Assembly (NCBI GenBank): GCA_019057865.1
Contig: JAHLWP010000026.1
Coordinates: 1-57,578 of the forward strand
Source of the DNA: Promethearchaeota archaeon
GTDB taxonomy: Archaea; Asgardarchaeota; Lokiarchaeia; Sigyniarchaeales; SOKP01
Direction: 5' to 3'
Length of the DNA: 57,578 bases
In this document: positions 37,522-46,202 of the stretch, one piece after another
Numbering within the stretch: the stretch's first letter is position 1
Layout: each line of letters opens with the position of its first letter
Notes under the pieces: model-generated
What the model was told of the DNA's origin: nothing
Databases searched by the model: none
What the model saw: only the letters and a program-made list of their open reading frames with translations
Translations under genes and position numbers: made by a program

Positions 37522-38717
37522 TTTGTCGCCTCTTCGACACATTTTTCAATTGATCCAATTTTTACTTTAAATTTATTCTTTGCACGACCATAATAACATG
37601 CCTTTGCAGAATCCACCATTATTCCCTTGAAGCGTTCTTTAATTGGGGCTACAACACAGCAAGTATCCGCTGCAAACTTTGCTCCAGCTTCTTCAATAAT
37701 TTTAGAATAACCAGCCTCATCAGCGATTTTTTTTGTAGGTCGAGCAGTTGTTATCCAAAATTCCTTTTTTACTGTTTTTCCTTTTAATAAACTTGTTATT
37801 TTCGCAATTTCGTGAATTGAAGCGTGAGGACAACCAATACTTACAAAATCTATTTCAAGATCTTCATCAGTTAGTTCAGCACGAGTTATATCTAAGTCAT
37901 CTTGATTAATTTCAAATACAATTTTACTTGGTTTAGGGTATTTATTATATTCTGGAGTTATTTCTTCCATGTGGAATAATGCTGTTCCACCATAAGTAGC
38001 AACGGAAGCACAAAATGACTTGAGTTCTTCAACAGTAGCGGAAGGAATTCCCGTGATATAAGGTATTTTTTTTCCTAATTTAACTAATTTATCTCCAATT
38101 ATTTTTCCCAATACGCCAAATTCGTCAGTACCTTTAACCGGAGCATTTATCTTAAATAGGATTTGACCATGACGATTTTCATCCAAATGATAACCGTATT
38201 TAGGAGTTTTTCCAGTTAAAGCCGCTGCTAATGCGCTTGGTCCTCCTTCACGATTAGTCCGGGCTCCAATAACTGAGTTAGAATAACAAACAGCACTGCT
38301 TTCAGCCCAAGCAATATGTTGTCCATAATGAGGTGCATTTCCAATTAAATATGGTGTACAAGAACATGTTGTAATTATACCCATTTTAGCAAAAGCATCT
38401 ATTGCACGATTCTGATTTTTAGCAAACTCTTCATCGATTCCTAATACTTGCCAATTTTCGCGATCCATTCCTGCGGGATTTAAAGTAGTTAATACTCTAA
38501 CCTTTCCATCTTCTGCCATTTCACTTAGAAAATCCAGTCCCGCTTCACCAAGATTATCGTAAGAAACCCCTGCTATCTGAACACCATGAACCTCAACCAT
38601 ATATTCAGCATCAAATATTTCACCTAATGTGGTTAAGATTTCCATAGATTTCATGGCGGCTTTTCCAAATTTGCCATCTAGCATATCTTGCTCTTCTTGA
38701 GTTAATTTCATTTTCAT
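37518..38717 (-). CDS. Phosphomevalonate dehydratase large subunit (aconitase X, Fe-S)
   Basis: About 399 residues from ATG 38717; alternatives are ATG 38711 and TTG 38726. Aconitase X/DUF521 family. Conserved stretches are GIITTCSCTPYLIGNAPHYG, WAESSAVCYSNSVIGARTNR, EGGPSALAAALTGKTPKYGY, FVSIGCPHASIHEI and DTCCVVAP, which carry the cysteines expected to hold the Fe-S cluster. It works with the small subunit immediately downstream. It sits between the UbiD-like decarboxylase and the small subunit in the mevalonate operon. Confidence 0.93.
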   Translation of the reverse strand: MKMKLTQEEQDMLDGKFGKAAMKSMEILTTLGEIFDAEYMVEVHGVQIAGVSYDNLGEAGLDFLSEMAEDGKVRVLTTLNPAGMDRENWQVLGIDEEFAKNQNRAIDAFAKMGIITTCSCTPYLIGNAPHYGQHIAWAESSAVCYSNSVIGARTNREGGPSALAAALTGKTPKYGYHLDENRHGQILFKINAPVKGTDEFGVLGKIIGDKLVKLGKKIPYITGIPSATVEELKSFCASVATYGGTALFHMEEITPEYNKYPKPSKIVFEINQDDLDITRAELTDEDLEIDFVSIGCPHASIHEIAKITSLLKGKTVKKEFWITTARPTKKIADEAGYSKIIEEAGAKFAADTCCVVAPIKERFKGIMVDSAKACYYGRAKNKFKVKIGSIEKCVEEATK

Positions 38718-38729
38718 CAACTTCAAACA

Positions 38730-40040
38730 TTAAAAATATTTGTTAATATCCACTTTTGGAAATTCTGCTATATCAAAACTCTTCCCTTTGGCTACTAGTG
38801 GTTTAGTCAAATCAAAACCTATTTTTGTCGTCATTTTTGTACCAAGCTCAGCACTTGGATCTAAACTACTTCCAGGTTCTTTATCTTTAATGACCATTCT
38901 AACATCTCCTTGAAAGCGAGTTGCCATTGCCCATTCTACCGAAAGAGGATCATAAATATTTATGTCTTTATCTACAATAAATACATGTTTACAACTTGTA
39001 TGGCCTGTAAAAGCACCTTCTATTGCCATTTTGCCATCTTCTTCGGATTTTTTATCAATTTGGACAATTGCATGTAACCAAGAACATCCACCAGGATTAA
39101 CATTCACATCTAAGCACTTAACACCTGCCTTATTTACCTCATTAAAAATGGTAGGTTCACGAGGCATTCCCATTAATATTTTATGTTCAAGTGCCCCTGG
39201 TAATAAGGCTTGCCAAATTGCATCCTTTCTATGCGTAATTTTCTTAACTTCAAAAACAGGTTCTTCTCTAACTATGTCATATGTCTCAGTAAGATCAACA
39301 AAAGGACCTTCAGAATGTTTTTCTTCCAAGTAAACACGTCCTTCTAAGACAAATTCAGCTTCTGCCGGAATTAAAAGATCAACTGAATTCGCTTTTACAA
39401 TATTGATAGGTTCTAATGCATTAGCAATATATAATTCATCAACTCCAATGTCTACAGAGGTGGCCCCTGCAATCAGAATGTTGGGAGTATTACCAATACA
39501 AAAGGCAACCTCTAATTCACCATTTTTTTCTAGAAATGTATGAAAATGTCGACCTCTTACTATTCGAGTGGAAAGTTTATCTTTAGAAAACTGCATTGCT
39601 CTATGAAAATCCATATTTTGTCCATAATCAGGGTCTCTTGTTATAACGACTGCAGAGCTAATGTAATTTCCTCCGTCTTTTTCGCAATGGAACAAAATTG
39701 GTAATTTATCTAAATCTACACTTGATTCGATTACTTCTTGACAAGGAGCTTTTGATATAACCTCTGGTTCTGAGTATTCTGATATTGCTTTAGAAAGCAT
39801 TGGTATGAGATCAGCAGGAGAAACACCAAAATATGACGCAATTACATTCTTAGTACAGATCATATTGCCAACTACCCGAAATTCAGATTCTTTAACATTA
39901 TTGAACATTACTGGAGTTGGTTCCATCTCTTTTAGAATTCCAGAAATCTCCAATTTCTTTGAAACTTCAACATCTACTTTTCGTAGACGTCCATCTTCAT
40001 CAAGTTTTTTTAAATATTCTCTAAAGCCCATAAAATTCAT
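38730..40040 (-). CDS. UbiD-family anhydromevalonate phosphate decarboxylase
   Basis: 436 residues of the UbiD family (prFMN-dependent). The start MGFREYLKKLDEDGRLRKVD is typical, as are STRIVRGRHFHTFLEKNGEL, GNTPNILIAGATSVDIGVDE, EEKHSEGPFVDLTETYD (active-site Glu region), GMPREPTIFNEVNKAGVKCL and ATRFQGDVRMVIKDKEPGSS. In this context, next to both PMDh subunits and with a UbiX gene nearby, the substrate is most likely trans-anhydromevalonate-5-phosphate, giving isopentenyl phosphate for the IPK half of the fusion. Its stop lies about 12 nt before the large-subunit start. Confidence 0.9.
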   Translation of the reverse strand: MNFMGFREYLKKLDEDGRLRKVDVEVSKKLEISGILKEMEPTPVMFNNVKESEFRVVGNMICTKNVIASYFGVSPADLIPMLSKAISEYSEPEVISKAPCQEVIESSVDLDKLPILFHCEKDGGNYISSAVVITRDPDYGQNMDFHRAMQFSKDKLSTRIVRGRHFHTFLEKNGELEVAFCIGNTPNILIAGATSVDIGVDELYIANALEPINIVKANSVDLLIPAEAEFVLEGRVYLEEKHSEGPFVDLTETYDIVREEPVFEVKKITHRKDAIWQALLPGALEHKILMGMPREPTIFNEVNKAGVKCLDVNVNPGGCSWLHAIVQIDKKSEEDGKMAIEGAFTGHTSCKHVFIVDKDINIYDPLSVEWAMATRFQGDVRMVIKDKEPGSSLDPSAELGTKMTTKIGFDLTKPLVAKGKSFDIAEFPKVDINKYF

Positions 40041-40121
40041 CTTTTAAACTTTTTTATCATAATAAAATTATCAACATCAGTGATTTCTCTTAGAAGAGTT
40101 ATAGAAACACATTTTATAAAT

Positions 40122-41408
40122 CTAAAGGTTTTCACCATCTTCTATTTTTTTTAAAATTTCTTTAGCATAATCTACTCTAATTTTTTTATCTTCTACTAAT
40201 TTTCTGGCAACTTTTTCAATTAAATCGTCCGGGATGCCAGCAATTTTAGCAATATTCCGAGAATGTAGAGCCATATGACCTTCTTGAATACCTTCAGAAG
40301 CTAAGGCCCTTAAAGCAGCAACATTCTGGGCAAGTCCTAAAGCAGCTGCGATTTGTGAAAGTTCTTCAGCGCTCCTCACATTTAAGATTTTTAAAGCTAT
40401 TCGAGCCATTGGATGGATTTTCGTCATACCACCAATAATTCCTAGAGCTAAAGGTATTTCTATTTCTCCAACTAAATTTCCTACTGAATCGACTTTGAAT
40501 TTTGTTAATGGAGAATATCTTCCTTTTAAAGAAGCATAAGCATGAGCCCCTGCCTCAACTGCTCGTGTATCATTCCCAGTTGCTAAACTTAATGCGACGA
40601 TACCATTCATTATACCTTTATTATGCGTAGTTGCTCTATAAGGATCTGCTAGAGCAAATTCATATGCATTTAAAATCCCTTCAACAATTTCTTTTCCACC
40701 TAGCAGTTCTTTATCAAAAGTGGCTCTACTTCTAGCTAAGCGATGAATAGCTAAATTGGATACAATTCGGAGATAAATCTTTCCTCCACAGACTTCTTCT
40801 ATATAAGGACTAATAGCTTCAGCCATAGTATTTACTACATTTGCTCCCATTGCATCTAGAACATTTACTAATAAATGGAGAATAATCATCTTCCCCTTAT
40901 TAGTATTAATTTCTCTTATCTCTATATCCTGAGCTCCCCCACCTAACTTATTTAATACTGGATCCTGCTCATTAGCTATCTTTAATAGGATTTTTTTATT
41001 CTTTTCTAGAGTTTTTTTAGCTATTTCAATATCATTTAATTTTGTTAATTGAATCTGAGAAATCATAATTGATTTTACTTCTTCTGAGTGAAATCCACCA
41101 TGTTTTCGGGCCATCTTCGCTGCATTTGAGGCAGCTGCAACCACAGAAGGTTCTTCTATAACCATAGGGATAATATAATCTCTATCATTTATTTTAAAAT
41201 TAAAAGCAAGACCAAATGGTAATTGATAACTTCCTATCACATTTTCAATTAAAGTATCAATCTGAGCAGGAGTGAAATAGCCTAAATCCTTTAATATTTT
41301 TACTTCCTCTGGATCTAGATTAACTAAATTAGATAATAATTTTATACGCTCATCCATTGATAACTTGTAAAACCCAGAAATATCTGAACGAAATTCCTTC
41401 ATTACCAT
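40122..41408 (-). CDS. mvaA: HMG-CoA reductase, class II
   Basis: 428 residues. The sequence follows the class II (Pseudomonas mevalonii-type) pattern: ISGFYKLSMDERI, IENVIGSYQLPFGLAFNFKI, PMVIEEPSVVAAASNAAKMA, LDAMGANVVNTMAEA, THNKGIMNGIVALSLATGND and the catalytic His in GHMALHSRNIA. There is no N-terminal membrane region. Most archaea use the class I enzyme; class II in archaea is known from a few groups and is generally explained by transfer from bacteria. It reduces HMG-CoA to mevalonate. It lies between HMG-CoA synthase and the UbiD gene. Confidence 0.92.
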   Translation of the reverse strand: MVMKEFRSDISGFYKLSMDERIKLLSNLVNLDPEEVKILKDLGYFTPAQIDTLIENVIGSYQLPFGLAFNFKINDRDYIIPMVIEEPSVVAAASNAAKMARKHGGFHSEEVKSIMISQIQLTKLNDIEIAKKTLEKNKKILLKIANEQDPVLNKLGGGAQDIEIREINTNKGKMIILHLLVNVLDAMGANVVNTMAEAISPYIEEVCGGKIYLRIVSNLAIHRLARSRATFDKELLGGKEIVEGILNAYEFALADPYRATTHNKGIMNGIVALSLATGNDTRAVEAGAHAYASLKGRYSPLTKFKVDSVGNLVGEIEIPLALGIIGGMTKIHPMARIALKILNVRSAEELSQIAAALGLAQNVAALRALASEGIQEGHMALHSRNIAKIAGIPDDLIEKVARKLVEDKKIRVDYAKEILKKIEDGENL

Positions 41409-41515
41409 TTCACCAATTTAAAAACTAATAAATTTTACTAAATCTTTTCGCAATCTTTTTGCAAAGGGAGATTTATGCTTATCGATGTAATAATTAACCA
41501 ATATAGGAATTTGAG

Positions 41516-43150
41516 TCAATATATGTGGTGAACAGGAATAGGTATGTAAATGGGAATCCAGTTTAATAATCCTTTTGCGTTTATGTTTTCTTCATTTTCA
41601 TTTTCGACTCTTCTTACTTCATATTCCAAGGAATTACCTTTGTTAACATGACCAGCCACTCTTACATAGCCTTTATTTAAATAACTAAGATCATTAAATT
41701 CATTATGAGCAACTGGTTCAGATGCCAATACAGCAAATAGAGGGAAAAATCTTTTATGAAATCCTGAGTGACCTTTAGGACAGCGGTCTAATCCCTCAAT
41801 ATTTGGAATAATACATCCCTCATCACAAAAGTGAAGTGTAAAACCTCTATTTTTGTTTTGTTTGTGTTCAGTAATCCTTCCTAGTAAGATTATTGGTTTA
41901 ACGTCACCATTTTTTATTAATTCATATTCTAAAACGCTTTTCTTTTTCTTTAAGTGAATATAGTCATTTATTTTTGGTCCCTTTTGAACAATTTCTTTAA
42001 ACCGATCCTGGACTTTTAAAAGACCAGAAATACATGTAGCTCCTGAACCATACGAACCAAAATAAATTATATCATTTACGTGAGCATGATTTTCGAGAAG
42101 GAAAACGATCTGAGCCCAAACACTAGCATTGTACATGTTTCCAAAATGCAAAGGAACTCGTAATTGAGGTAATACTTTCGCTTTTACATTGGTGTTCAAC
42201 CAATTTGAAAATCTTTCTAAAGCTGTTGAAGAAAATCCACTTTCATTAAGTTTTAAATAAATATATTCTGGAAGGACGGTAACATCATGTAAGAATGAAT
42301 CAATTTTTTTCAGAATTGATGACCTAAATTTATGTCGTTCAAAACTTGGTAAATCACTAATATGTTTTATCCAACGTTTCAATATAATTTGTTGCATACA
42401 TTTTAATGGTAACTTAGAATATGGAGCGTGAAACGAGTAAAAATCAGCATGAAAATCCCCAATATTGCTAATTAGATCATCGTAAGCCTTTAATTGAAAG
42501 TCAAGATATGTATCTTGAGAATATCTACCAAAAGCTCTCGCATTTTTGTCATTCGCAGGTCTAAAAAAGTCATTTACATTTCCAGAGACTTTTCCGAATT
42601 TCTCACTAAATGTAGCGATTCGTGGATTTTTCGATATTACAAGTCCAATTGCTCCTGAACCCTGTGTTGGCTCACCTGGAGAACCTAATTGATATGATGA
42701 GATATCTGCACTTATAATAAGAGCTTTGCTTATAATTTCTTTTTCAATAAGGGCAATTGCATTAAGAATTGCTAGTGTACCACCAGCGCAAGCGTTATAA
42801 ATATCTTGAGTTAACGCGTTGGAGGAAATCTCTAACATTTCAGCGAAGATATTTGAGATACTCTTCGCTGCATATACTTCGGTCTCCGTTCCTACGAATA
42901 ATGCGTCAATACTCTTAGGAGGAATTTTTCCCCTCTGTAAAGCATTATACCCTGCTTTTAATCCAAGAGAGATAATATCTTCATCCACTTCAGGGATTCG
43001 TATTTCTTTAGATAGAAGCCCTTTACTATATTTAGCAGGATCTACTTTTCTTTTCAGTGCTAGTTCTGCTAATTTCAAATAAGATCTTGGAGCTGCGAAA
43101 GAAGCACTATCAATCCCTATGTTTCCAAATAAATGATCATCACTTATCAT
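41516..43150 (-). CDS. HMG-CoA synthase with C-terminal extension
   Basis: 544 residues, longer than the usual archaeal enzyme (about 350). Thiolase fold with catalytic Cys in DIYNACAGGTLAILNA (C121), Glu in VGTETEVYAA, and His in FHAPYSKLPL; SGATCISGLL follows near the C-terminal part of the fold. These blocks resemble bacterial/eukaryotic HMGS more than the usual archaeal type. Residues about 395-544 are an extra region with strands and Cys/His pairs (FCDEGCIIPNI, RCPKGHSGFHKR) that might be an embedded DUF35-like OB/zinc element. It condenses acetyl-CoA and acetoacetyl-CoA. No thiolase gene is seen nearby. Confidence 0.85.
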   Translation of the reverse strand: MISDDHLFGNIGIDSASFAAPRSYLKLAELALKRKVDPAKYSKGLLSKEIRIPEVDEDIISLGLKAGYNALQRGKIPPKSIDALFVGTETEVYAAKSISNIFAEMLEISSNALTQDIYNACAGGTLAILNAIALIEKEIISKALIISADISSYQLGSPGEPTQGSGAIGLVISKNPRIATFSEKFGKVSGNVNDFFRPANDKNARAFGRYSQDTYLDFQLKAYDDLISNIGDFHADFYSFHAPYSKLPLKCMQQIILKRWIKHISDLPSFERHKFRSSILKKIDSFLHDVTVLPEYIYLKLNESGFSSTALERFSNWLNTNVKAKVLPQLRVPLHFGNMYNASVWAQIVFLLENHAHVNDIIYFGSYGSGATCISGLLKVQDRFKEIVQKGPKINDYIHLKKKKSVLEYELIKNGDVKPIILLGRITEHKQNKNRGFTLHFCDEGCIIPNIEGLDRCPKGHSGFHKRFFPLFAVLASEPVAHNEFNDLSYLNKGYVRVAGHVNKGNSLEYEVRRVENENEENINAKGLLNWIPIYIPIPVHHIY

Positions 43151-43471
43151 TACCGTAATTGCCCGTTTTTATGTATAATGCTTTGAAATTCTAAATAAAA
43201 TCAAAATTTATTATAATGAATTTTTATTTAAACGTTTGTTTTATTAAAATTTTTAAAGAACCTACCGTTAAATACCTTTTCTTTTTTTTCTCAGACTCTT
43301 AAGAATATCAACAGTTCATATTATTATATATAGTGAATCCAAAATCTTTACAAAAATGCTTGATCAAAATCATAGAATTGATGATTATCAGATATGATTA
43401 GTATATCATAAAATTATATATTGATTATTCATATTCTTATTTGTAGTAATTTGCAAATTTAGGTAAAAATT
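43151..43471. other. Divergent spacer between HMG-CoA synthase and cis-prenyltransferase
   Basis: 321 nt without a gene. AT-rich stretches include TATTATATATAG and AAATTATATATTGATT, either of which could be a TATA element for the plus-strand uppS. No hairpins or repeats stand out. It probably contains the two divergent promoters that separate the mevalonate operon from uppS. Confidence 0.3.
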
Positions 43472-44197
43472 TTGGAAGAATTAAAAAATGTAGATAGGGA
43501 TAAATTACCTAAACATATTGGCTTAATTCTCGATGGGAATCGCCGTTGGGCAAGAAAAAATAACATGGCTACTCATTTAGGCCATCTAGTAGGATATAGA
43601 ACTTTAAGAGAGAGATTATTTGATTTTTTTGATGCCGGGATTCGATATCTAACAATATATGTCCTCTCACTTGAAAATGCTAGAAAGAGGAGCCCTGAAG
43701 AATTAAAGTACATCTATAAGATTATGTTAAAAGCTGTCGATACTGTTATAAAAGAATCAATAATAAGAGAAGAGAAAATAAAAATAAATGTTATTGGAAG
43801 ATTATCTGTATTACCTAACGGTGTTCAGGAAAAAATTAAAAAGTTAAATGAATTTACTAAGGACCATGACCATGCATTTTTGAATGTATGTATTATGTAT
43901 GACGGACAAGAAGAAATCGTAGATGCTGTAAAAAAGATTATTAAGGATAATGTTAATGAAGATGATATTGATCGAGAATTAATTAAAAACTATCTCTATA
44001 CTAATAATTTTCCAGAATTAGATTATATAATCAGAACTGGGATGAAAGACGGTGCTAGAATTTCAGGATTTTTATTGTGGGATGCGTCCTATGCGGAATT
44101 TAAATTTCGATCTGATTATTGGCCGGATTATAGTAGAGAAATGCTTATTGAAGATCTAAAAGACTATATTAAAAGAGTTAGGCGAAAGGGGGAATAA
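43472..44197 (+). CDS. uppS: cis-Prenyltransferase (undecaprenyl/polyprenyl diphosphate synthase family)
   Basis: 241 residues, TTG start with AGGT upstream. Signature blocks are HIGLILDGNRRWARKNN (catalytic Asp in ILDGNRR), GHLVGYRTLRERLFDFFDAG, YLTIYVLSLENARKR, LDYIIRTGMKDGARISGFLL and WDASYAEFKFRSDYWPDYSR. The enzyme builds long cis-polyprenyl chains, probably dolichol-like carriers for archaeal glycosylation. The mannosidase region of the window is consistent with glycan metabolism but gives no direct link. It is the last isoprenoid gene here. Confidence 0.95.
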   Translation: MEELKNVDRDKLPKHIGLILDGNRRWARKNNMATHLGHLVGYRTLRERLFDFFDAGIRYLTIYVLSLENARKRSPEELKYIYKIMLKAVDTVIKESIIREEKIKINVIGRLSVLPNGVQEKIKKLNEFTKDHDHAFLNVCIMYDGQEEIVDAVKKIIKDNVNEDDIDRELIKNYLYTNNFPELDYIIRTGMKDGARISGFLLWDASYAEFKFRSDYWPDYSREMLIEDLKDYIKRVRRKGE

Positions 44198-44362
44198 AAT
44201 CTTTTTATTATCTAATAAGGATATTGAGTTCTTGTTTTAAACTACTTTTTTGAAATTACTCAAGCTCACTGAAATGTCATGGTAATAATACTTAAACCTA
44301 AAAAAGTATGCGATATTTTCGATTAACATAGTAAAAAAGAATAAAAAAATAAATCGTTAAAT

Positions 44363-46090
44363 ATGTCAAATGCTAGTAGCGTTATTTCTTTGAATATTAC
44401 ACAGTTTCCTCAAAATCTTATAATTCCCAATGTGGCCAATGTTGTATCAATCCAAGTAATAAACAATTCAAGCAAAAATGAAAATTATCAGTTTAGTTTT
44501 GAGGGAGAAAATTTAAACATTAGTGTTAAACCAGACGAATTTAATGAACAAGTTGAATTTGGACCTGGAGAAACTAAAAATATAGAATTGAGATTAACTC
44601 CTACTGCTGATGGTTTTGGAAAATTAACTATTAATGCTAATTGGTTAAAAATCGTTCAATACACGGTTAAAGTACAAAAAGTAAGAGATGTTGCATCTAC
44701 AAGTAAAATAAAACAGATTTTAGGAAAAAAAGAATATAATCTCTCCAAAACTATTGAGAAATTGAATCCGAATGAATTTTTTATTTCTATGGATAAAAAT
44801 GAGTTAAAACAATTAGAAAAACAATATAGCTCAATAAAAAGAAGTCCAGAACGTTCTAATCAAGAAATTGAAAGTATGATTCAGCAATTAGCAAAAGGAT
44901 ATCTAGCAAATAATAATCCCCAGAAAGCATTGGAGTTCGCTTTGGAAATTCCAGACGATACTGAAAAAATGAACTTCTATTATAACATAATTAGAGCATA
45001 TGCATCGATTAATTTTGACTATACTTTTCAAATGGTCCAAGGTATAAGTGATATAAATCTTAAGCAAACATTACTCCATTATCTAGCATTTGATCGAATA
45101 GATACTGATATTTCACAAGCCACCAGTATTTCTAATTTTGTTGGCGATGAGTTATTAAAAGCTAAATTGCTTTTCTTTATCTCTAAAAAACTCTATGAAA
45201 CAAACAAAAAATTAGAAATTGTTAATAATTTAAACCAAATTATCTCCATACTTGCGAAATCTATAGTACTTAATTCTAATAATAAAAAAATAAAGAATAA
45301 ATCTTATGAGTTTCTTAAGGATGCGATTTGGGTTTTGGCAGAAATTAATAGTCCTCAAACAGCAGATACTATTATTGAAGCAATACCATCACAAGAACTT
45401 AAAGAAAAAGTTGCTATGGATTTATTTAATGTAATTTATGAGATGGTGGATGAGATTAGAACTAAAGTAGAATCTACGCTCATTTCTTCTCAATATTTTA
45501 TATTAAATACTTATGCATCAACAGTTAACGAAAATTTGAAAAATTTCTCTCTTATTGGTGGAAATGTAAGTAATAATATTTTAGCAAAGGACTTCAATTT
45601 TAATGTCGCATTACTTTCTCTATTTAGCTTTGATTTTAGTATCTTTCCGATTTTAGATAGAGTGTATAATGACTTAAGATATAGCTTAAATAAATCAATT
45701 GCATATTACATCCTCCCTTCAAAAGAGAATTACAACGAAAGTGAATTAGGAGTCTTAAATTATACTTTAAAACTGTTTTTTGACAATTTAGCAAGGAGCT
45801 CGAGTCAAGTATTTGTATATAATTTAGACTTTATTCCCTATTTAGGAAAACCAACTATAATTATATCATCTGAACAAGATATATTTGATTATATCAATTC
45901 TAAAATAAAAAAACTTGGAGATTTTGTTAATCTGATAATAGATGATTCATTATTTAAGGGAGGTAAGATTGTTGAAAACTTAAATCAGATTTTACCTCCT
46001 AATAAATGCAGAGTTATTAATTTAGTTTTATCTTATGAATTCATTAATGATTATAATACATTTAAAGCCTTTATTCAATCACTAATTTAG
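44363..46090 (+). CDS. Beta-sandwich plus alpha-solenoid protein, unknown family
   Basis: 575 residues. Residues about 1-110 look like an Ig-like or arrestin-like beta sandwich (FPQNLIIPNVANVVSIQVIN, FGPGETKNIELRLTPTADGF, LTINANW). The remainder is alpha-helical with repeat character (LAKGYLANNNPQKALEFALE, IIRAYASINFDYTFQMVQGI, SYEFLKDAIWVLAEINSPQT). No TM or signal peptide. Combining a beta appendage with an alpha solenoid recalls coat or adaptor subunits, but I recognise no family and see no direct link. First gene of a same-strand set of four. Confidence 0.5.
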   Translation: MSNASSVISLNITQFPQNLIIPNVANVVSIQVINNSSKNENYQFSFEGENLNISVKPDEFNEQVEFGPGETKNIELRLTPTADGFGKLTINANWLKIVQYTVKVQKVRDVASTSKIKQILGKKEYNLSKTIEKLNPNEFFISMDKNELKQLEKQYSSIKRSPERSNQEIESMIQQLAKGYLANNNPQKALEFALEIPDDTEKMNFYYNIIRAYASINFDYTFQMVQGISDINLKQTLLHYLAFDRIDTDISQATSISNFVGDELLKAKLLFFISKKLYETNKKLEIVNNLNQIISILAKSIVLNSNNKKIKNKSYEFLKDAIWVLAEINSPQTADTIIEAIPSQELKEKVAMDLFNVIYEMVDEIRTKVESTLISSQYFILNTYASTVNENLKNFSLIGGNVSNNILAKDFNFNVALLSLFSFDFSIFPILDRVYNDLRYSLNKSIAYYILPSKENYNESELGVLNYTLKLFFDNLARSSSQVFVYNLDFIPYLGKPTIIISSEQDIFDYINSKIKKLGDFVNLIIDDSLFKGGKIVENLNQILPPNKCRVINLVLSYEFINDYNTFKAFIQSLI

Positions 46091-46202
46091 CTAATAATTT
46101 ATTGAACAAAAGTATTTATTGAAATTCTATTATATATATTGTAAAAATTTAATCGTAAATTGTCAAAATAGAAGTAAGTACAAAACAAAAGGGCACCCCT
46201 CT

